From the NCBI GenBank assembly GCA_019635215.1, contig JAHBZZ010000001.1, positions 186,001 through 250,000 of the forward strand: DNA of 64,000 nt. Reading direction: 5' to 3'. The DNA comes from Nitrosomonas sp. (GTDB taxonomy: Bacteria; Pseudomonadota; Gammaproteobacteria; Burkholderiales; Nitrosomonadaceae). The notes under the pieces are model-generated. The model was not told the DNA's origin. It saw only the letters and a list, made by a program, of their open reading frames with translations, and ran no database searches. Both the position numbers and the translations under genes were made by a program. Below, in pieces: positions 50,418 to 59,646 of this stretch. Position 1 is the first letter of the stretch. Each line of letters starts with the position of its first letter.

Positions 50418-53012
50418 ATGAAAAGCAGCGAAATCAGACAAAAGTTTCTCGAATTTTTCGAATCCCATGGCCACACCCGCGTTCCATCCAGTCCGCTGGT
50501 GCCGAGAAACGATCCGACGCTGTTGTTTACCAACGCAGGCATGGTGCAGTTCAAGGATGTTTTTCTGGGTCAGGATCAGCGCAGCTATGTGCGCGCAGCC
50601 AGTTCGCAGCGCTGCGTGCGCGCCGGCGGCAAGCACAACGATCTGGAAAATGTCGGCTATACGGCGCGGCATCATACGTTCTTTGAAATGCTCGGCAATT
50701 TCAGTTTCGGCGATTACTTCAAGCGCAACGCCATCCAGTTTGCCTGGGAATTTCTGACCGTCACGCTGAATATTTCACAGGAAAGACTGTGGATCACCGT
50801 CTACGCCGAAGACGACGAAGCTGCGGATATCTGGCTCAACGAAATCGGCGTCAATCCGGCACGCTTTGTCCGTATCGATACCACGGACAATTTCTGGCAA
50901 ATGGGTGATACCGGCCCGTGCGGACCGTGTTCCGAAATTTTTTACGATCATGGCCCCGATGTCGCCGGCGGGCCACCCGGCTCCGCTGATGCGGATGGCG
51001 ACCGCTACATCGAAATCTGGAATCTGGTGTTCATGCAGTATAACCGTGACAGCAACGGCGAACTGCACCCGCTGCCCAGACCATCGGTTGATACCGGCAT
51101 GGGATTGGAACGGATTTCCGCCGTCATGCAGCAGGTGCACAGCAATTACGACATCGACTTGTTTCAGGATCTCATCAAAGCCGCCGCCCGTGAAACCGGC
51201 ACGCAAAATCTTGCGGACAACTCGCTCAAAGTCATCGCCGACCATATTCGCGCGTGCGCATTTCTGATCACCGACGGCGTTATTCCAAGCAGCGAAGGCC
51301 GCGGTTATGTATTACGGCGCATTATCCGCCGCGCTATCCGCCACGGCTACCGCCTGGGTCAAAAAGAACCGTTTTTCTACCGGCTGGCAGCCGACTTGAG
51401 CAATATCATGGGCACAGCCTACCCTGAGCTGCCCGCAGCCAAGGAGCGTGTTGCCAGCGTACTGCAACAGGAAGAAGAGCGTTTTGCCGAGACATTGGAG
51501 CACGGCATGCAGGTACTGGAAGGTGCGCTCGAAAAGAATGTCAAAGTCATTGACGGTGAAACCGCGTTCCGTCTGTACGACACCTTCGGCTTCCCGCTTG
51601 ACCTGACCGCCGATATCGCCCGCGAACGCGGCATCGGCGTTGACAATGAAGGCTTTGAAAAGGCCATGGCCAGGCAGCGCGAACAAGCGCGCGCAGCCAA
51701 CAAATTCACCATGACTGAAGGACTGGCTTACCATGGTGAGCAAACAGCCTTTCACGGCTACGACGCACTACAGCATAAGGGCAAAATTCTGGCGATCTAC
51801 AAGGCAGGCACGTCCGTCGACTTCATCGAAGCCGGTGACGAAGCCGTCATCGTGCTCGATCACACGCCCTTCTATGCGGAATCCGGTGGCCAGGCTGGTG
51901 ACAGCGGCGAACTCATGGCCGCAAACGGCACATTTGCTGTCGCCGATACGCAGAAAATCCAGGCCGATGTATTCGGTCACAAGGGTCTGCTGCAAAGCGG
52001 CCGCATGGTCGTCCAGGATCATGTTCAGGCCAGCGTCAATCCGGTCACACGCACCAGTACCGCCAATAATCATTCCGCCACACATCTGCTACACGCCGCA
52101 TTGCGCAAGGTGCTCGGCACGCATGTCGCGCAAAAAGGCTCGCTGGTCGACGCCAGTCGCCTGCGTTTCGACTTTTCGCACAATACACCGCTCACCACCG
52201 AGGAGATCCGCAAAGTCGAACAGCTGGTCAACGCGCAAATTCGCAATAACTGGCCGGTCACCGCCAATCATATGAAATACGACGAAGCTGTCAAACAGGG
52301 TGCGATGGCGTTATTCGGCGAAAAATACGCTGATGTCGTGCGCGTCATCGGCATGGGCGATTTTTCCACCGAACTGTGCGGCGGCACACATGTCGCGCAA
52401 ATCGGTCAGATCGGCTTCTTCAAAATCACCGGCGAAACCGGCATTGCCGCCGGCATACGCCGCGTTGAAGCGGTCACCGGCAGAACTGCCGTCGATTACG
52501 TGCAGCAACGCGAGGCACAACTGCAGATCATCGCACAAACGCTCAAGACCAGCTCGCAGGACATCCATCAGAAAATCGCGCAGATTATCGACAACGTCAA
52601 ACAAACCGAAAAAGAACTCGAACAACTCAAGGCCAAACTTGCCGGTTATCAAAGCACGGGACTGGCCGACCGGGCCCGGGATATCAAAGGCGTCAAGGTA
52701 CTCACCGCCAGCCTGGAAGGCGCCAGTGCAAAATCGCTGCGCGAAACACTGGATCAGTTAAAAAACAGACTCAAAACCTGCGTCATCGTGCTGGCCACCG
52801 CTGAGGCCACTAATAAAGTCACGCTGATTGCAGGTGTCAGCGACGATCTGACCCGACAGATTAAAGCCGGTGAACTGGTTAATTTTGTCGCCCGGCAGGT
52901 CGGCGGCAAAGGCGGCGGCCGACCGGATATGGCACAAGCCGGCGGTACGCAACCGGATCACCTGCCTGCGGCACTGGATAGTGTCATGGGTTGGGTGGAG
53001 GAAAAAATTTGA
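50418..53012 (+). CDS. alaS: Alanine-tRNA ligase AlaS
   Basis: AlaS charges tRNA-Ala and edits mischarged products. The 864-residue protein has the class II core ([32 protein letters not shown]), the editing-site [11 protein letters not shown] and [12 protein letters not shown] zinc motifs, and a C-terminal DHHA1-type domain ending [18 protein letters not shown]. Length fits the bacterial enzyme. It ends 24 bases before the end of the convergent RiPP transporter gene. Confidence 0.98.
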   Translation: MKSSEIRQKFLEFFESHGHTRVPSSPLVPRNDPTLLFTNAGMVQFKDVFLGQDQRSYVRAASSQRCVRAGGKHNDLENVGYTARHHTFFEMLGNFSFGDYFKRNAIQFAWEFLTVTLNISQERLWITVYAEDDEAADIWLNEIGVNPARFVRIDTTDNFWQMGDTGPCGPCSEIFYDHGPDVAGGPPGSADADGDRYIEIWNLVFMQYNRDSNGELHPLPRPSVDTGMGLERISAVMQQVHSNYDIDLFQDLIKAAARETGTQNLADNSLKVIADHIRACAFLITDGVIPSSEGRGYVLRRIIRRAIRHGYRLGQKEPFFYRLAADLSNIMGTAYPELPAAKERVASVLQQEEERFAETLEHGMQVLEGALEKNVKVIDGETAFRLYDTFGFPLDLTADIARERGIGVDNEGFEKAMARQREQARAANKFTMTEGLAYHGEQTAFHGYDALQHKGKILAIYKAGTSVDFIEAGDEAVIVLDHTPFYAESGGQAGDSGELMAANGTFAVADTQKIQADVFGHKGLLQSGRMVVQDHVQASVNPVTRTSTANNHSATHLLHAALRKVLGTHVAQKGSLVDASRLRFDFSHNTPLTTEEIRKVEQLVNAQIRNNWPVTANHMKYDEAVKQGAMALFGEKYADVVRVIGMGDFSTELCGGTHVAQIGQIGFFKITGETGIAAGIRRVEAVTGRTAVDYVQQREAQLQIIAQTLKTSSQDIHQKIAQIIDNVKQTEKELEQLKAKLAGYQSTGLADRARDIKGVKVLTASLEGASAKSLRETLDQLKNRLKTCVIVLATAEATNKVTLIAGVSDDLTRQIKAGELVNFVARQVGGKGGGRPDMAQAGGTQPDHLPAALDSVMGWVEEKI

Positions 53013-53036
53013 AGACTCACAGCCGGATATGATCGA

Positions 53037-55211
53037 CTACCCCACCATACGTACATTTGCTGCGTTATCCGGGCTCAATTCCAAGTCACCATCGGAAGCG
53101 CTTCTTGCAGTTGTATCGCTAACAACCTTTCCGGCGCTCAATCTAATCACCCAGTCGGCGCTTGCAATCGTTTCAGGACGATGCGCCACGATAATCCGCG
53201 TCAGTTTGAGTAAGCGTATCGCATGATTAACATTTTGCTCGCAATGGACATCCAGGTGACTTGTCGCCTCATCCAGAAAAAGAATAGCCGGTTGCCGGTA
53301 TAAGGCACGGGCCAGCAATAACCGCTGTTTCTGACCGCCCGATAACACTGCGCCCATATCCCCTACTAATGTATTGAATTGCATGGGCATCGCAATAATG
53401 TCCTGATGAATAGCAGCAAGGCGCGCACTTGCCTCGATACGCTCAAAATCAGGCCGCGGATCAAAAAAGCAAATATTCTCGGCGATCGAACCCGCGAAAA
53501 GCTGATCATCCTGCATCACACTCGCAACCGCCTGGCGGTACCGTGTCATTCCCACCCGGCTCAGCGGCAACCCGTCAACCTCAATACTCCCATGCGTCGG
53601 CTGTAACAAACCGAGCATGAGTTTTACCAATGTCGTCTTTCCACAGCCTGAAGGACCCACGATCGCGACTGACTCTCCTGCCTGAATACTAAAATTGATA
53701 TTCTGCAACACTGGCGGATCGTTTTCTGTGTAACGGAAAGTGAGATTCTTAACCTCGATTCGACCGGCAGGCGGCATGAAAGAAACATTCTGAAGCGCAT
53801 CCACCGGTTCAACCGGCGTAAGCGCTACATCACCGACCCGTTCTGTATGAAGCTCCAGCATACGTAATTCCAGGCCTTTCTCGATCAGGGCGGAAATCCG
53901 CTGTACAAACTGGGTTTTGTAGGCCATAAACGCAAATAGCATACCAATGGAAAAGCCGCTGCCGTTAGCCGTGTCCAGTATCAGCATGGCACCGAGCGCA
54001 ACGGTAATAATATTTTCGATCCCGAACAAAAGGCCATTCAGCCCCTGATATAAAATATTCAAACGTTGTGTCCGGATGCTTGCATTGAACTGATCGGTCA
54101 GCAGATTCTGCCAACTGGCAGCGCGGGATGCTTCATAAGCGAACAGTTTAATGCTTTGCATCCCCCTCACGGTCTCCAGGAAATGGCTGTGCTGTTTCGC
54201 GCCGCGTACGATATGATCTTCAGTCGCCAGTCGCAGTGGACGGTACAGCGCTATACGCAACACCCCATACAACATCGCCGCGGTAAGGGCGACTAAAGCC
54301 AATTGGATACTGTAAAAAAGCATCATACCGAATGTAATGATCACCATCACACCGTCGATCAAGGCTTCCAGAAAACCGGTAGTCAATGTACGCTGAATAG
54401 CGTTCAATGAATCGAAACGCGACACGATATCCCCAATATGACGCTTATTGAACCACTGCATGGGCAAACGGATCAAGTGACGAAACAGATTCGTCATCAT
54501 TTGTAAATTCAATGTCGTACTTAACACCATCAATACCCAGGCTCTCAGCGCTGTAACGCTGACCTGCACTATGGCCAGCAAGAGAAAGCCCATACCTAAA
54601 ATCGTCACCAGATCATGATCATGCGCAACCAGAGCATGATCAATCACCCACTGCATATAGAAAGGCGCCAGAATGGCAAAAATCTGCAATATCATCGCAA
54701 GCACCAGAATCTGGGTGATAGCCCTTCCCAAACCCTGCAGACGACCGATCAACGATCGCAGTTTTATCCTGCGAATATCGTGATGCGCAGCAAACGTATG
54801 CGTTGGAGTCAGTTCAAGTGCAATGCCTGTAAAATGTTTTGAAAATTCAGCCAAAGCGATATCGCGCTCCCCTATTGCAGGATCATGCACTGTCACGCGG
54901 TCACGCTGTACCTGCGTCAGAACCACGAAATGATTAAAATCCCAGTGCAGCAGGCAAGGTAATGTCAATTCAGGCAAATGGTTAAGATCAAGGCGCAAAG
55001 GACGCGCAGCCAACTTTAACCGGTCGGCAATCTGAATTAAATCAGCCAATGTCGAGCCCCGCGGTGAAACGCTATGCTGCGCCCGTAACGTAGTCAGATT
55101 GATCCGGTGGCCATGAAAGCTGGCAATCATCGCCAGGCAGGCCAGACCGCATTCAGCCGCTTCGGTTTGCAGGATAACGGGGGTTCGATGCCGTAGCGAA
55201 AAGTTAAGCAT
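53037..55211 (-). CDS. Peptidase-containing ABC exporter (C39 leader peptidase, PCAT type)
   Basis: This protein both removes a double-glycine leader and exports the peptide. The 724-residue product has an N-terminal C39 peptidase with the catalytic triad intact (C21 in AAECGLACL, H94 in DFNHFVVL, D110 in VHDPAIG) and oxyanion Q15. It continues with an ABC membrane domain with about six segments and a nucleotide-binding domain with GPSGCGKTT (519-527), LSGGQKQR (623-630) and ILFLDEATSHLD. The HlyD-like gene ends two bases upstream. With the precursor and radical SAM genes it forms one operon. An outer-membrane TolC partner is not in the window. Confidence 0.93.
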   Translation of the reverse strand: MLNFSLRHRTPVILQTEAAECGLACLAMIASFHGHRINLTTLRAQHSVSPRGSTLADLIQIADRLKLAARPLRLDLNHLPELTLPCLLHWDFNHFVVLTQVQRDRVTVHDPAIGERDIALAEFSKHFTGIALELTPTHTFAAHHDIRRIKLRSLIGRLQGLGRAITQILVLAMILQIFAILAPFYMQWVIDHALVAHDHDLVTILGMGFLLLAIVQVSVTALRAWVLMVLSTTLNLQMMTNLFRHLIRLPMQWFNKRHIGDIVSRFDSLNAIQRTLTTGFLEALIDGVMVIITFGMMLFYSIQLALVALTAAMLYGVLRIALYRPLRLATEDHIVRGAKQHSHFLETVRGMQSIKLFAYEASRAASWQNLLTDQFNASIRTQRLNILYQGLNGLLFGIENIITVALGAMLILDTANGSGFSIGMLFAFMAYKTQFVQRISALIEKGLELRMLELHTERVGDVALTPVEPVDALQNVSFMPPAGRIEVKNLTFRYTENDPPVLQNINFSIQAGESVAIVGPSGCGKTTLVKLMLGLLQPTHGSIEVDGLPLSRVGMTRYRQAVASVMQDDQLFAGSIAENICFFDPRPDFERIEASARLAAIHQDIIAMPMQFNTLVGDMGAVLSGGQKQRLLLARALYRQPAILFLDEATSHLDVHCEQNVNHAIRLLKLTRIIVAHRPETIASADWVIRLSAGKVVSDTTARSASDGDLELSPDNAANVRMVG

Positions 55212-55213
55212 GA

Positions 55214-56461
55214 TCAGATACGACCGGTAATCGATAATAAAGGATCAAAAACCCATTCGATCAGACGCCGCCGGTCAATATGAATATCCGCATCCAGCAC
55301 CATTTCCGCCTGTAATGGTATAGCCTGACCATAGGCCTGAATCTGTTGTTGAGGCAGACGAACCGTGACACGATAAACCGGTTCCTGAATCGCTACCGGC
55401 AGATTAGACGTATCCGGTTGAATCACTGCGCGGCCGATTTCAATCACTTCACCCAGATGATGCCCAAAACGCTGATAAGGAAAAGCCTGGTAACGCAGTG
55501 AAACCGATTGTGCAGGCTTAATAAATCCTGCGGAGCGCGTTGGTATCAGCAGTTGCGCCTGTAATTCCGCACCTGCTGGCAGAACGGAGAGCAGCGGCAG
55601 ATTGGAATGCACAGTTTGCCCGACTTCTGCCAGAATGGTCGTCACCGTACCGTCAGCGGACGCCGTCAGAACAATACTGCGCCGGAGATCTGTTTCCGTG
55701 AGTTGCTGTTCCAATTCTGAAATTTGCCGCTCAATAACCGCCTGGTTATTGGTCTGTTTTAAACGCGATGCGGACAATTCAATACGCGCCGCGTTCAATT
55801 CACGATTCAGACCTGAAATGCTGCGCCGGATCTGCGCCAGTTGATTACGCTGATCGATTAATTCTTCATGCCTCTGCTGCAATGCAGCTTCGGACATAAA
55901 CCGCTCCGCAACTAATTTCTGATACCGTGCGACCGTGCGCTCCGCACCGGCAACGCGCTCGGATTGCAGTGCCAATTGTGCTTCTGTCTCGCGGATTTCC
56001 GTTTCAAGCCCGCGAATGCGCCCGGCAATACTGATTCCAGTCAGTGAATCAATCTCGCTTTGCTGATTTTGTTCGAATCGCAAACTCGCTTGCCGCTGTT
56101 TTAGCTCGGCAAGCATGGTGGCTTGCGCCTCTCGTGCGTTGGCTGTCGTGCGCTCACTGGAAATCGTCAGTAAGGGATCACCTTGTTTGACAGATTGCCC
56201 TTCACGTACATGCTTTTCCTGAACCGTACCCATTTGCGGGGAATAAATCCGGATCATGCCCGTAGTCGGCGACAAATACCCCACAACATGCGCTTTACGT
56301 GTATATTCGCCCCAGAAGGCAAATCCTGTCAGCGCTGTTGTAAATATCACGGCTATCCAGATCAGCAGGCTGATCGCCGGTGATCGCGCAATCAGCACAT
56401 CGCCTTTTAGCGGATCATGCTGATAAGTGAGTGCTTCTGAGCGAAAAAGAGCGTGTGACAT
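55214..56461 (-). CDS. HlyD-family periplasmic adaptor of the peptide exporter
   Basis: It should bridge the ABC exporter to an outer-membrane channel. From the ATG at 56461 the product has 415 residues: LFRSEALTYQHDPLKGD, one membrane segment (SLLIWIAVIFTTALTGFAFWG), a split biotinyl-lipoyl-like domain (YSPQMGTVQEKHVREGQSVKQGDPLL), a long coiled coil (about 105-250) and the closing beta-barrel. Starts at 56479 (ATG) or further upstream at a TTG are possible, but LFR.EA is normally near the N-terminus in this group. It lies between the radical SAM gene (92 bases) and the exporter gene (two bases). Confidence 0.88.
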   Translation of the reverse strand: MSHALFRSEALTYQHDPLKGDVLIARSPAISLLIWIAVIFTTALTGFAFWGEYTRKAHVVGYLSPTTGMIRIYSPQMGTVQEKHVREGQSVKQGDPLLTISSERTTANAREAQATMLAELKQRQASLRFEQNQQSEIDSLTGISIAGRIRGLETEIRETEAQLALQSERVAGAERTVARYQKLVAERFMSEAALQQRHEELIDQRNQLAQIRRSISGLNRELNAARIELSASRLKQTNNQAVIERQISELEQQLTETDLRRSIVLTASADGTVTTILAEVGQTVHSNLPLLSVLPAGAELQAQLLIPTRSAGFIKPAQSVSLRYQAFPYQRFGHHLGEVIEIGRAVIQPDTSNLPVAIQEPVYRVTVRLPQQQIQAYGQAIPLQAEMVLDADIHIDRRRLIEWVFDPLLSITGRI

Positions 56462-56553
56462 AGCGTAGTTCTCAGACATGAAACTGTAGTTACTCAACGC
56501 TGAAGTACCAGAGCCATGCTAAGGCCATCTGACCGGTATCGCTGTGCAGAAAC

Positions 56554-57591
56554 TCACATCGACATAAAATGCATGGCACGATTCCGGGCAACCCTGCCCG
56601 CTTCCTCAGCGCGCTGACCAATCAAGTTATTCCAGTCAAAGAAAAAAGGTGCAGGCGCACACGCGATTTCCTCATACACATCACGGCATAACGAATAGAA
56701 CGCAGGCAAACTTCGTTTACGCCATTCCGCAACCAAGACACTGAGTGGCGCATGTTTTAAATTACCCATCGTATAGTCACGCGAAAAACCGTGTTGAACC
56801 GGGCTGACCGTGCCGTCCGCTTCGATTACCAGTGGCGCGATAAGCTCACCAAACCGTTTTCCTTCTGCTCCGGACTCATCGCCGGCAAATACCAATTCCG
56901 GCTGTTGTTTGATCACCTCGCTAAATGCAAGATCGACGTGTATCCGGATATCGCTATCGACTTCCTGCTGGGCCAGCATCCAGGCATAGGCACCTTCAGT
57001 TGCATCGGGCGAATTGCCGCGCAGCATCGTTGCCGCATTCCCCACTTCCTCCAGTGGATGAATCTGCAGCAGTTTTGCGCCCTCACCCGCGGCAAAATCA
57101 CGGACCCAGTCGAATTCATCCAGGTTATATTGCGTCAAAGTAAAAATAAATCCAAAAGGCATATCCGCCGCGCGCAATAGCGGCAAGCGTAATTTCATGG
57201 TATCAAACGCAAGTTGCGAACCCCTGATACGATTATGTGATGTCGGGATACCGTCAATACTGATGGCAAGCACATCCACCACATCACGTAGCCGTTCGAT
57301 TTTCCGCTCGGTTAATAACATGCCGTTGGTTGTAACTGCTGTCCTCATCCCCAGCCGGTGCGCATGCTCCAGCAGTTCAGTCAGCGGTTTGTAAAGCATC
57401 GGCTCGCCTCCCGAAAGGCTAACGTAGTTGAAGCCTTCATGCGCGGCATCTGAAATTGCGTCACATAACAGTTCCAGTGTCAGGAATTCTTTTTCATCCG
57501 GGGAAGAAGACGAGTAGCAATGAAGACAACGCAAATTACATTGCCGGGTTGGGTGAATCTGTAAAACACGCGATAATCCGGTTGGCCCCAT
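56554..57591 (-). CDS. Radical SAM peptide-modifying enzyme with degenerate SPASM-like C-terminus
   Basis: The 345-residue product has the radical SAM cluster motif CNLRCLHC (C18, C22, C25) and the SAM-binding SLSGGEPM (59-65) and SIDG. The C-terminus resembles a SPASM domain (VIEADGTVSPVQHG...MGNL) but lacks the cysteine expected after TVSP, and the whole region has only C302 and C311. Auxiliary iron-sulfur clusters are thus probably absent or incomplete. AGGAG seven bases before the ATG lies just after the precursor stop, so the two genes are translationally linked. Modification of the precursor core is inferred from context; the reaction is not known. Confidence 0.87.
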   Translation of the reverse strand: MGPTGLSRVLQIHPTRQCNLRCLHCYSSSSPDEKEFLTLELLCDAISDAAHEGFNYVSLSGGEPMLYKPLTELLEHAHRLGMRTAVTTNGMLLTERKIERLRDVVDVLAISIDGIPTSHNRIRGSQLAFDTMKLRLPLLRAADMPFGFIFTLTQYNLDEFDWVRDFAAGEGAKLLQIHPLEEVGNAATMLRGNSPDATEGAYAWMLAQQEVDSDIRIHVDLAFSEVIKQQPELVFAGDESGAEGKRFGELIAPLVIEADGTVSPVQHGFSRDYTMGNLKHAPLSVLVAEWRKRSLPAFYSLCRDVYEEIACAPAPFFFDWNNLIGQRAEEAGRVARNRAMHFMSM

Positions 57592-57605
57592 TGCTAAACT
57601 CCTTA

Positions 57606-57824
57606 TCAGAATTGCTGTTGATTAATATTTAATTCATTCATTTGCAACTGCTGTGAATTAAATACATAGCGATCGACAGGAATACCACGGATTAACCAAG
57701 TAGGAATAATAGTTCCACCGAATGAAGCACCACCGGCAACTTGTGCAATCTCTTCCGGCGTCAAACTGGCCATGGTTTGGCACTTCACTTTCAGTTTTTC
57801 TGAGCCACTCATTTCTTGTGACAT
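57606..57824 (-). CDS. RiPP precursor peptide with double-glycine leader
   Basis: The 72-residue peptide starts at the ATG at 57824, which has GAGGAG eight bases upstream; a longer frame to 57854 would begin before that site. Residues 21-32, LTPEEIAQVAGG, match the C39 leader rule L(-12), E(-8), hydrophobic (-7), V(-4), G(-2), G(-1). The predicted core, residues 33-72, has no cysteine, one Trp (W43), Tyr53, Arg46 and Arg52, and a Gln/Asn-rich end. A second GG at 36-37 fits the rule poorly. It is the first gene of the precursor-rSAM-HlyD-exporter operon. No known peptide class was recognised in the core. Confidence 0.85.
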   Translation of the reverse strand: MSQEMSGSEKLKVKCQTMASLTPEEIAQVAGGASFGGTIIPTWLIRGIPVDRYVFNSQQLQMNELNINQQQF

Positions 57825-58439
57825 GATTGTTCTCCTCAAAAAAGTTGAATACATTTCAATGATTGATGATTAGCCGGCAGACTCGCCAATAAAGTAAGAC
57901 CAGCTGGCGAAATCAGTAACAGTACAAATGAATGACTGCTTAGCTTTTCACTCAACCAAGGTTCAAGATAGTCTGAATTGAAAAAATGCACAGTGGGAAA
58001 AATCACACCCGCAGTAGTGTTTCTATGCCAGAAACCAGAATTGACGATAGCTGAAGCGGCCAGAAGTTTTGAAATTAATGCCAATATGCTTGGACGATGG
58101 TCTTCATCGTGAGAGAGACGAAGTGAAATATTCGTTCATCACCCCAAAGAAACCCCATCCGGTTGGTTTAATGTGCCGACTATTGGCCGTTATCCACAGA
58201 AGCTATAGAATACATCCGCATGAAAAACAATTTATCCTGTTATACAGATACATTCTCACACCCGCCTTACGTTGCGTGTATGCCCAATCCATGGAAATTC
58301 AGTCCGGCATGCATACCGTCATTCATAGCACACAGGTACAGCTCATGGAAATAGAAGACACCGTCCCGGATTGCAGGGCATATCAGGCATGTGACATGCA
58401 TTGCCATCACCACTACACCGGAAAACCCAGCCTGCAGAT
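57825..58439. other. 615-base divergent region between RiPP operon and tpm
   Basis: Apart from the doubtful minus-strand ORF above, a plus-strand frame of 124 codons (58069-58443, TTG or ATG at 58078) runs into the tpm start with an ATGA overlap. Its composition (many Cys, His, Tyr) and lack of a ribosome binding site make it unconvincing. I could not define promoters with confidence, though both the RiPP operon and tpm must be controlled from here. Confidence 0.35.
57836..58084 (-). CDS. Doubtful short ORF directly upstream of the RiPP precursor
   Basis: An 82-codon frame without ATG (TTG at 58084; open back to a TGA near 58138). Its TGA stop lies inside the GAGGAG ribosome binding site of the precursor gene, an arrangement typical of coupled genes. 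The product has a hydrophobic stretch near SFVLLLISPAGLTLLASL. No ribosome binding site or family match was found, so it may be chance or a decayed gene. The RiPP promoter should lie within 57840-58140. Confidence 0.25.
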   Translation of the reverse strand: MALISKLLAASAIVNSGFWHRNTTAGVIFPTVHFFNSDYLEPWLSEKLSSHSFVLLLISPAGLTLLASLPANHQSLKCIQLF

Positions 58440-59099
58440 ATGACCAAAGAATACTGGCTTGACCGTTGGAAACGCTGCGAAATCGGGTTTCACCAGGATC
58501 AATTCAACCCGTATCTCATGAAATACTGGTCACGGCTGCAAATTCCGGATAACAGTAGCGTTTTTGTTCCGCTATGCGGAAAATCCCGGGATATGATCTG
58601 GCTGCAAAACCGCGGTCATTCCGTTCTCGGCGTGGAATTCAGCAGATTGGCTGTCGCCGCTTTTTTCCAGGAAAATAGTGTCACGCCGTCCCAACAGACC
58701 AGCCAGCGGTTTGAGCATTATGCCAGCGGCGGAATAGAAATCCTGCTGGGTGATTTTTTTGATTTGCATAAAACACATCTGGAGAACGTCCGTGCCGTTT
58801 ATGATCGCGCATCACTGGTGGCGCTCCCGCCGGACACACGCAAACGGTATGCCGTGCACATGATGCATATCCTCCCGCCCGCAACACCGATACTGCTGGT
58901 CGGTTTCGATTATCCTCAGTCTGAGATGCAGGGCCCGCCCTACGCCGTCTCCATGGAAGAAATCGACATACTGTACCGGGATCGTGCTGAAATCAACCTG
59001 ATCGGACAGATCAATGTACTGGAAGAAAATCCGCGCTTCAAACAACTTGGCTTAAGCCGGCTGCAGGAAAATATTGTTTTGTTAACCACACGGCTCTGA
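58440..59099 (+). CDS. tpm: Thiopurine S-methyltransferase family protein Tpm
   Basis: These SAM-dependent enzymes methylate thiopurines and, in bacteria, tellurite or selenite. The 219-residue product starts MTKEYWLDRWKRCEIGFHQ, the typical TPMT N-terminus, and has FVPLCGKSRDM (42-52) for SAM binding, VLGVEFSRLAV, and VRAVYDRASLVALPP. The frame is open 13 codons upstream, but this start gives the family length. The natural substrate here is unknown. It is divergent from the RiPP operon, probably by chance. Confidence 0.93.
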   Translation: MTKEYWLDRWKRCEIGFHQDQFNPYLMKYWSRLQIPDNSSVFVPLCGKSRDMIWLQNRGHSVLGVEFSRLAVAAFFQENSVTPSQQTSQRFEHYASGGIEILLGDFFDLHKTHLENVRAVYDRASLVALPPDTRKRYAVHMMHILPPATPILLVGFDYPQSEMQGPPYAVSMEEIDILYRDRAEINLIGQINVLEENPRFKQLGLSRLQENIVLLTTRL

Positions 59100-59163
59100 A
59101 TCGCATCAGAAAAACAGCGCATGCCATAAAAACTGAATTTCTGCCGCGGCCTGGTGGCCCGGT

Positions 59164-59238
59164 TTAATCCGCGGGCAAGGCCTCAGCCCGTTTGAGGTCG
59201 CCATAAATCTGGCTGTCGCTGAATTTCGATTTTTTCAT
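59164..59238 (-). pseudogene. Remnant of IS3-type transposase orfA (24 codons)
   Basis: On the minus strand the ATG at 59238 opens MKKSKFSDSQIYGDLKRAEA, followed by LPAD and a stop. The first 20 residues match the start of the IS3-family orfA helix-turn-helix protein (MKKSKFTDSQI..LK.AEAG as I recall it). The match ends abruptly, so only the 5' end remains. AGGGGA precedes the ATG. No matching inverted repeats or orfB were found nearby. Confidence 0.6.
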
Positions 59239-59311
59239 CGCAGAATCCCCTGTCTATCAAATACTAGAAAACTCTACTTTCGATTCCTGCTATTTTTCGG
59301 GAGGATTACCC

Positions 59312-59497
59312 ATGGACGATGAATTATCTATTTTTGCGTGGATACAGATGGTGGATACTTCCCTGGAAGGTGATGTTGCAGTGCGTCGAGGTCTACAAAA
59401 ACTGCTCAACATTTCTGCTAAACTCACAGTACAGGAAACCCGGCAGTGGCTTGCTCCATTTTCTCCACGGCGTGCATTAATAGCTGTACATCTGTGA
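59312..59497 (+). CDS. Short ORF with strong ribosome binding site, unknown
   Basis: The 61-residue product begins MDDELSIFAWIQMVDTSLEG and is mixed hydrophobic and charged without signal or membrane segment. GGGAGG lies seven bases before the ATG, as good as any in the window, which is the main reason to list it. It lies next to the IS3 remnant and could be a truncated gene. I do not recognise a family. Confidence 0.4.
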   Translation: MDDELSIFAWIQMVDTSLEGDVAVRRGLQKLLNISAKLTVQETRQWLAPFSPRRALIAVHL

Positions 59498-59646
59498 GCG
59501 TTCTCTAATACGCAAATTTAATGGAAGAAGATTGATCAAGATGCTATTTCTGGATGAATGATATCTGCGCATCATCGCATGATTCATCGATTCCAAATCA
59601 AATGCTATAAAATAATTTTTTGATTAATAATTCTGGAGATGAGTGT

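Noticed and set aside
58069-58443. 124-codon plus-strand ORF ending with an ATGA overlap on tpm
   Set aside because: No ribosome binding site, TTG start, odd composition and antisense overlap with another doubtful ORF; the overlap alone is not enough.
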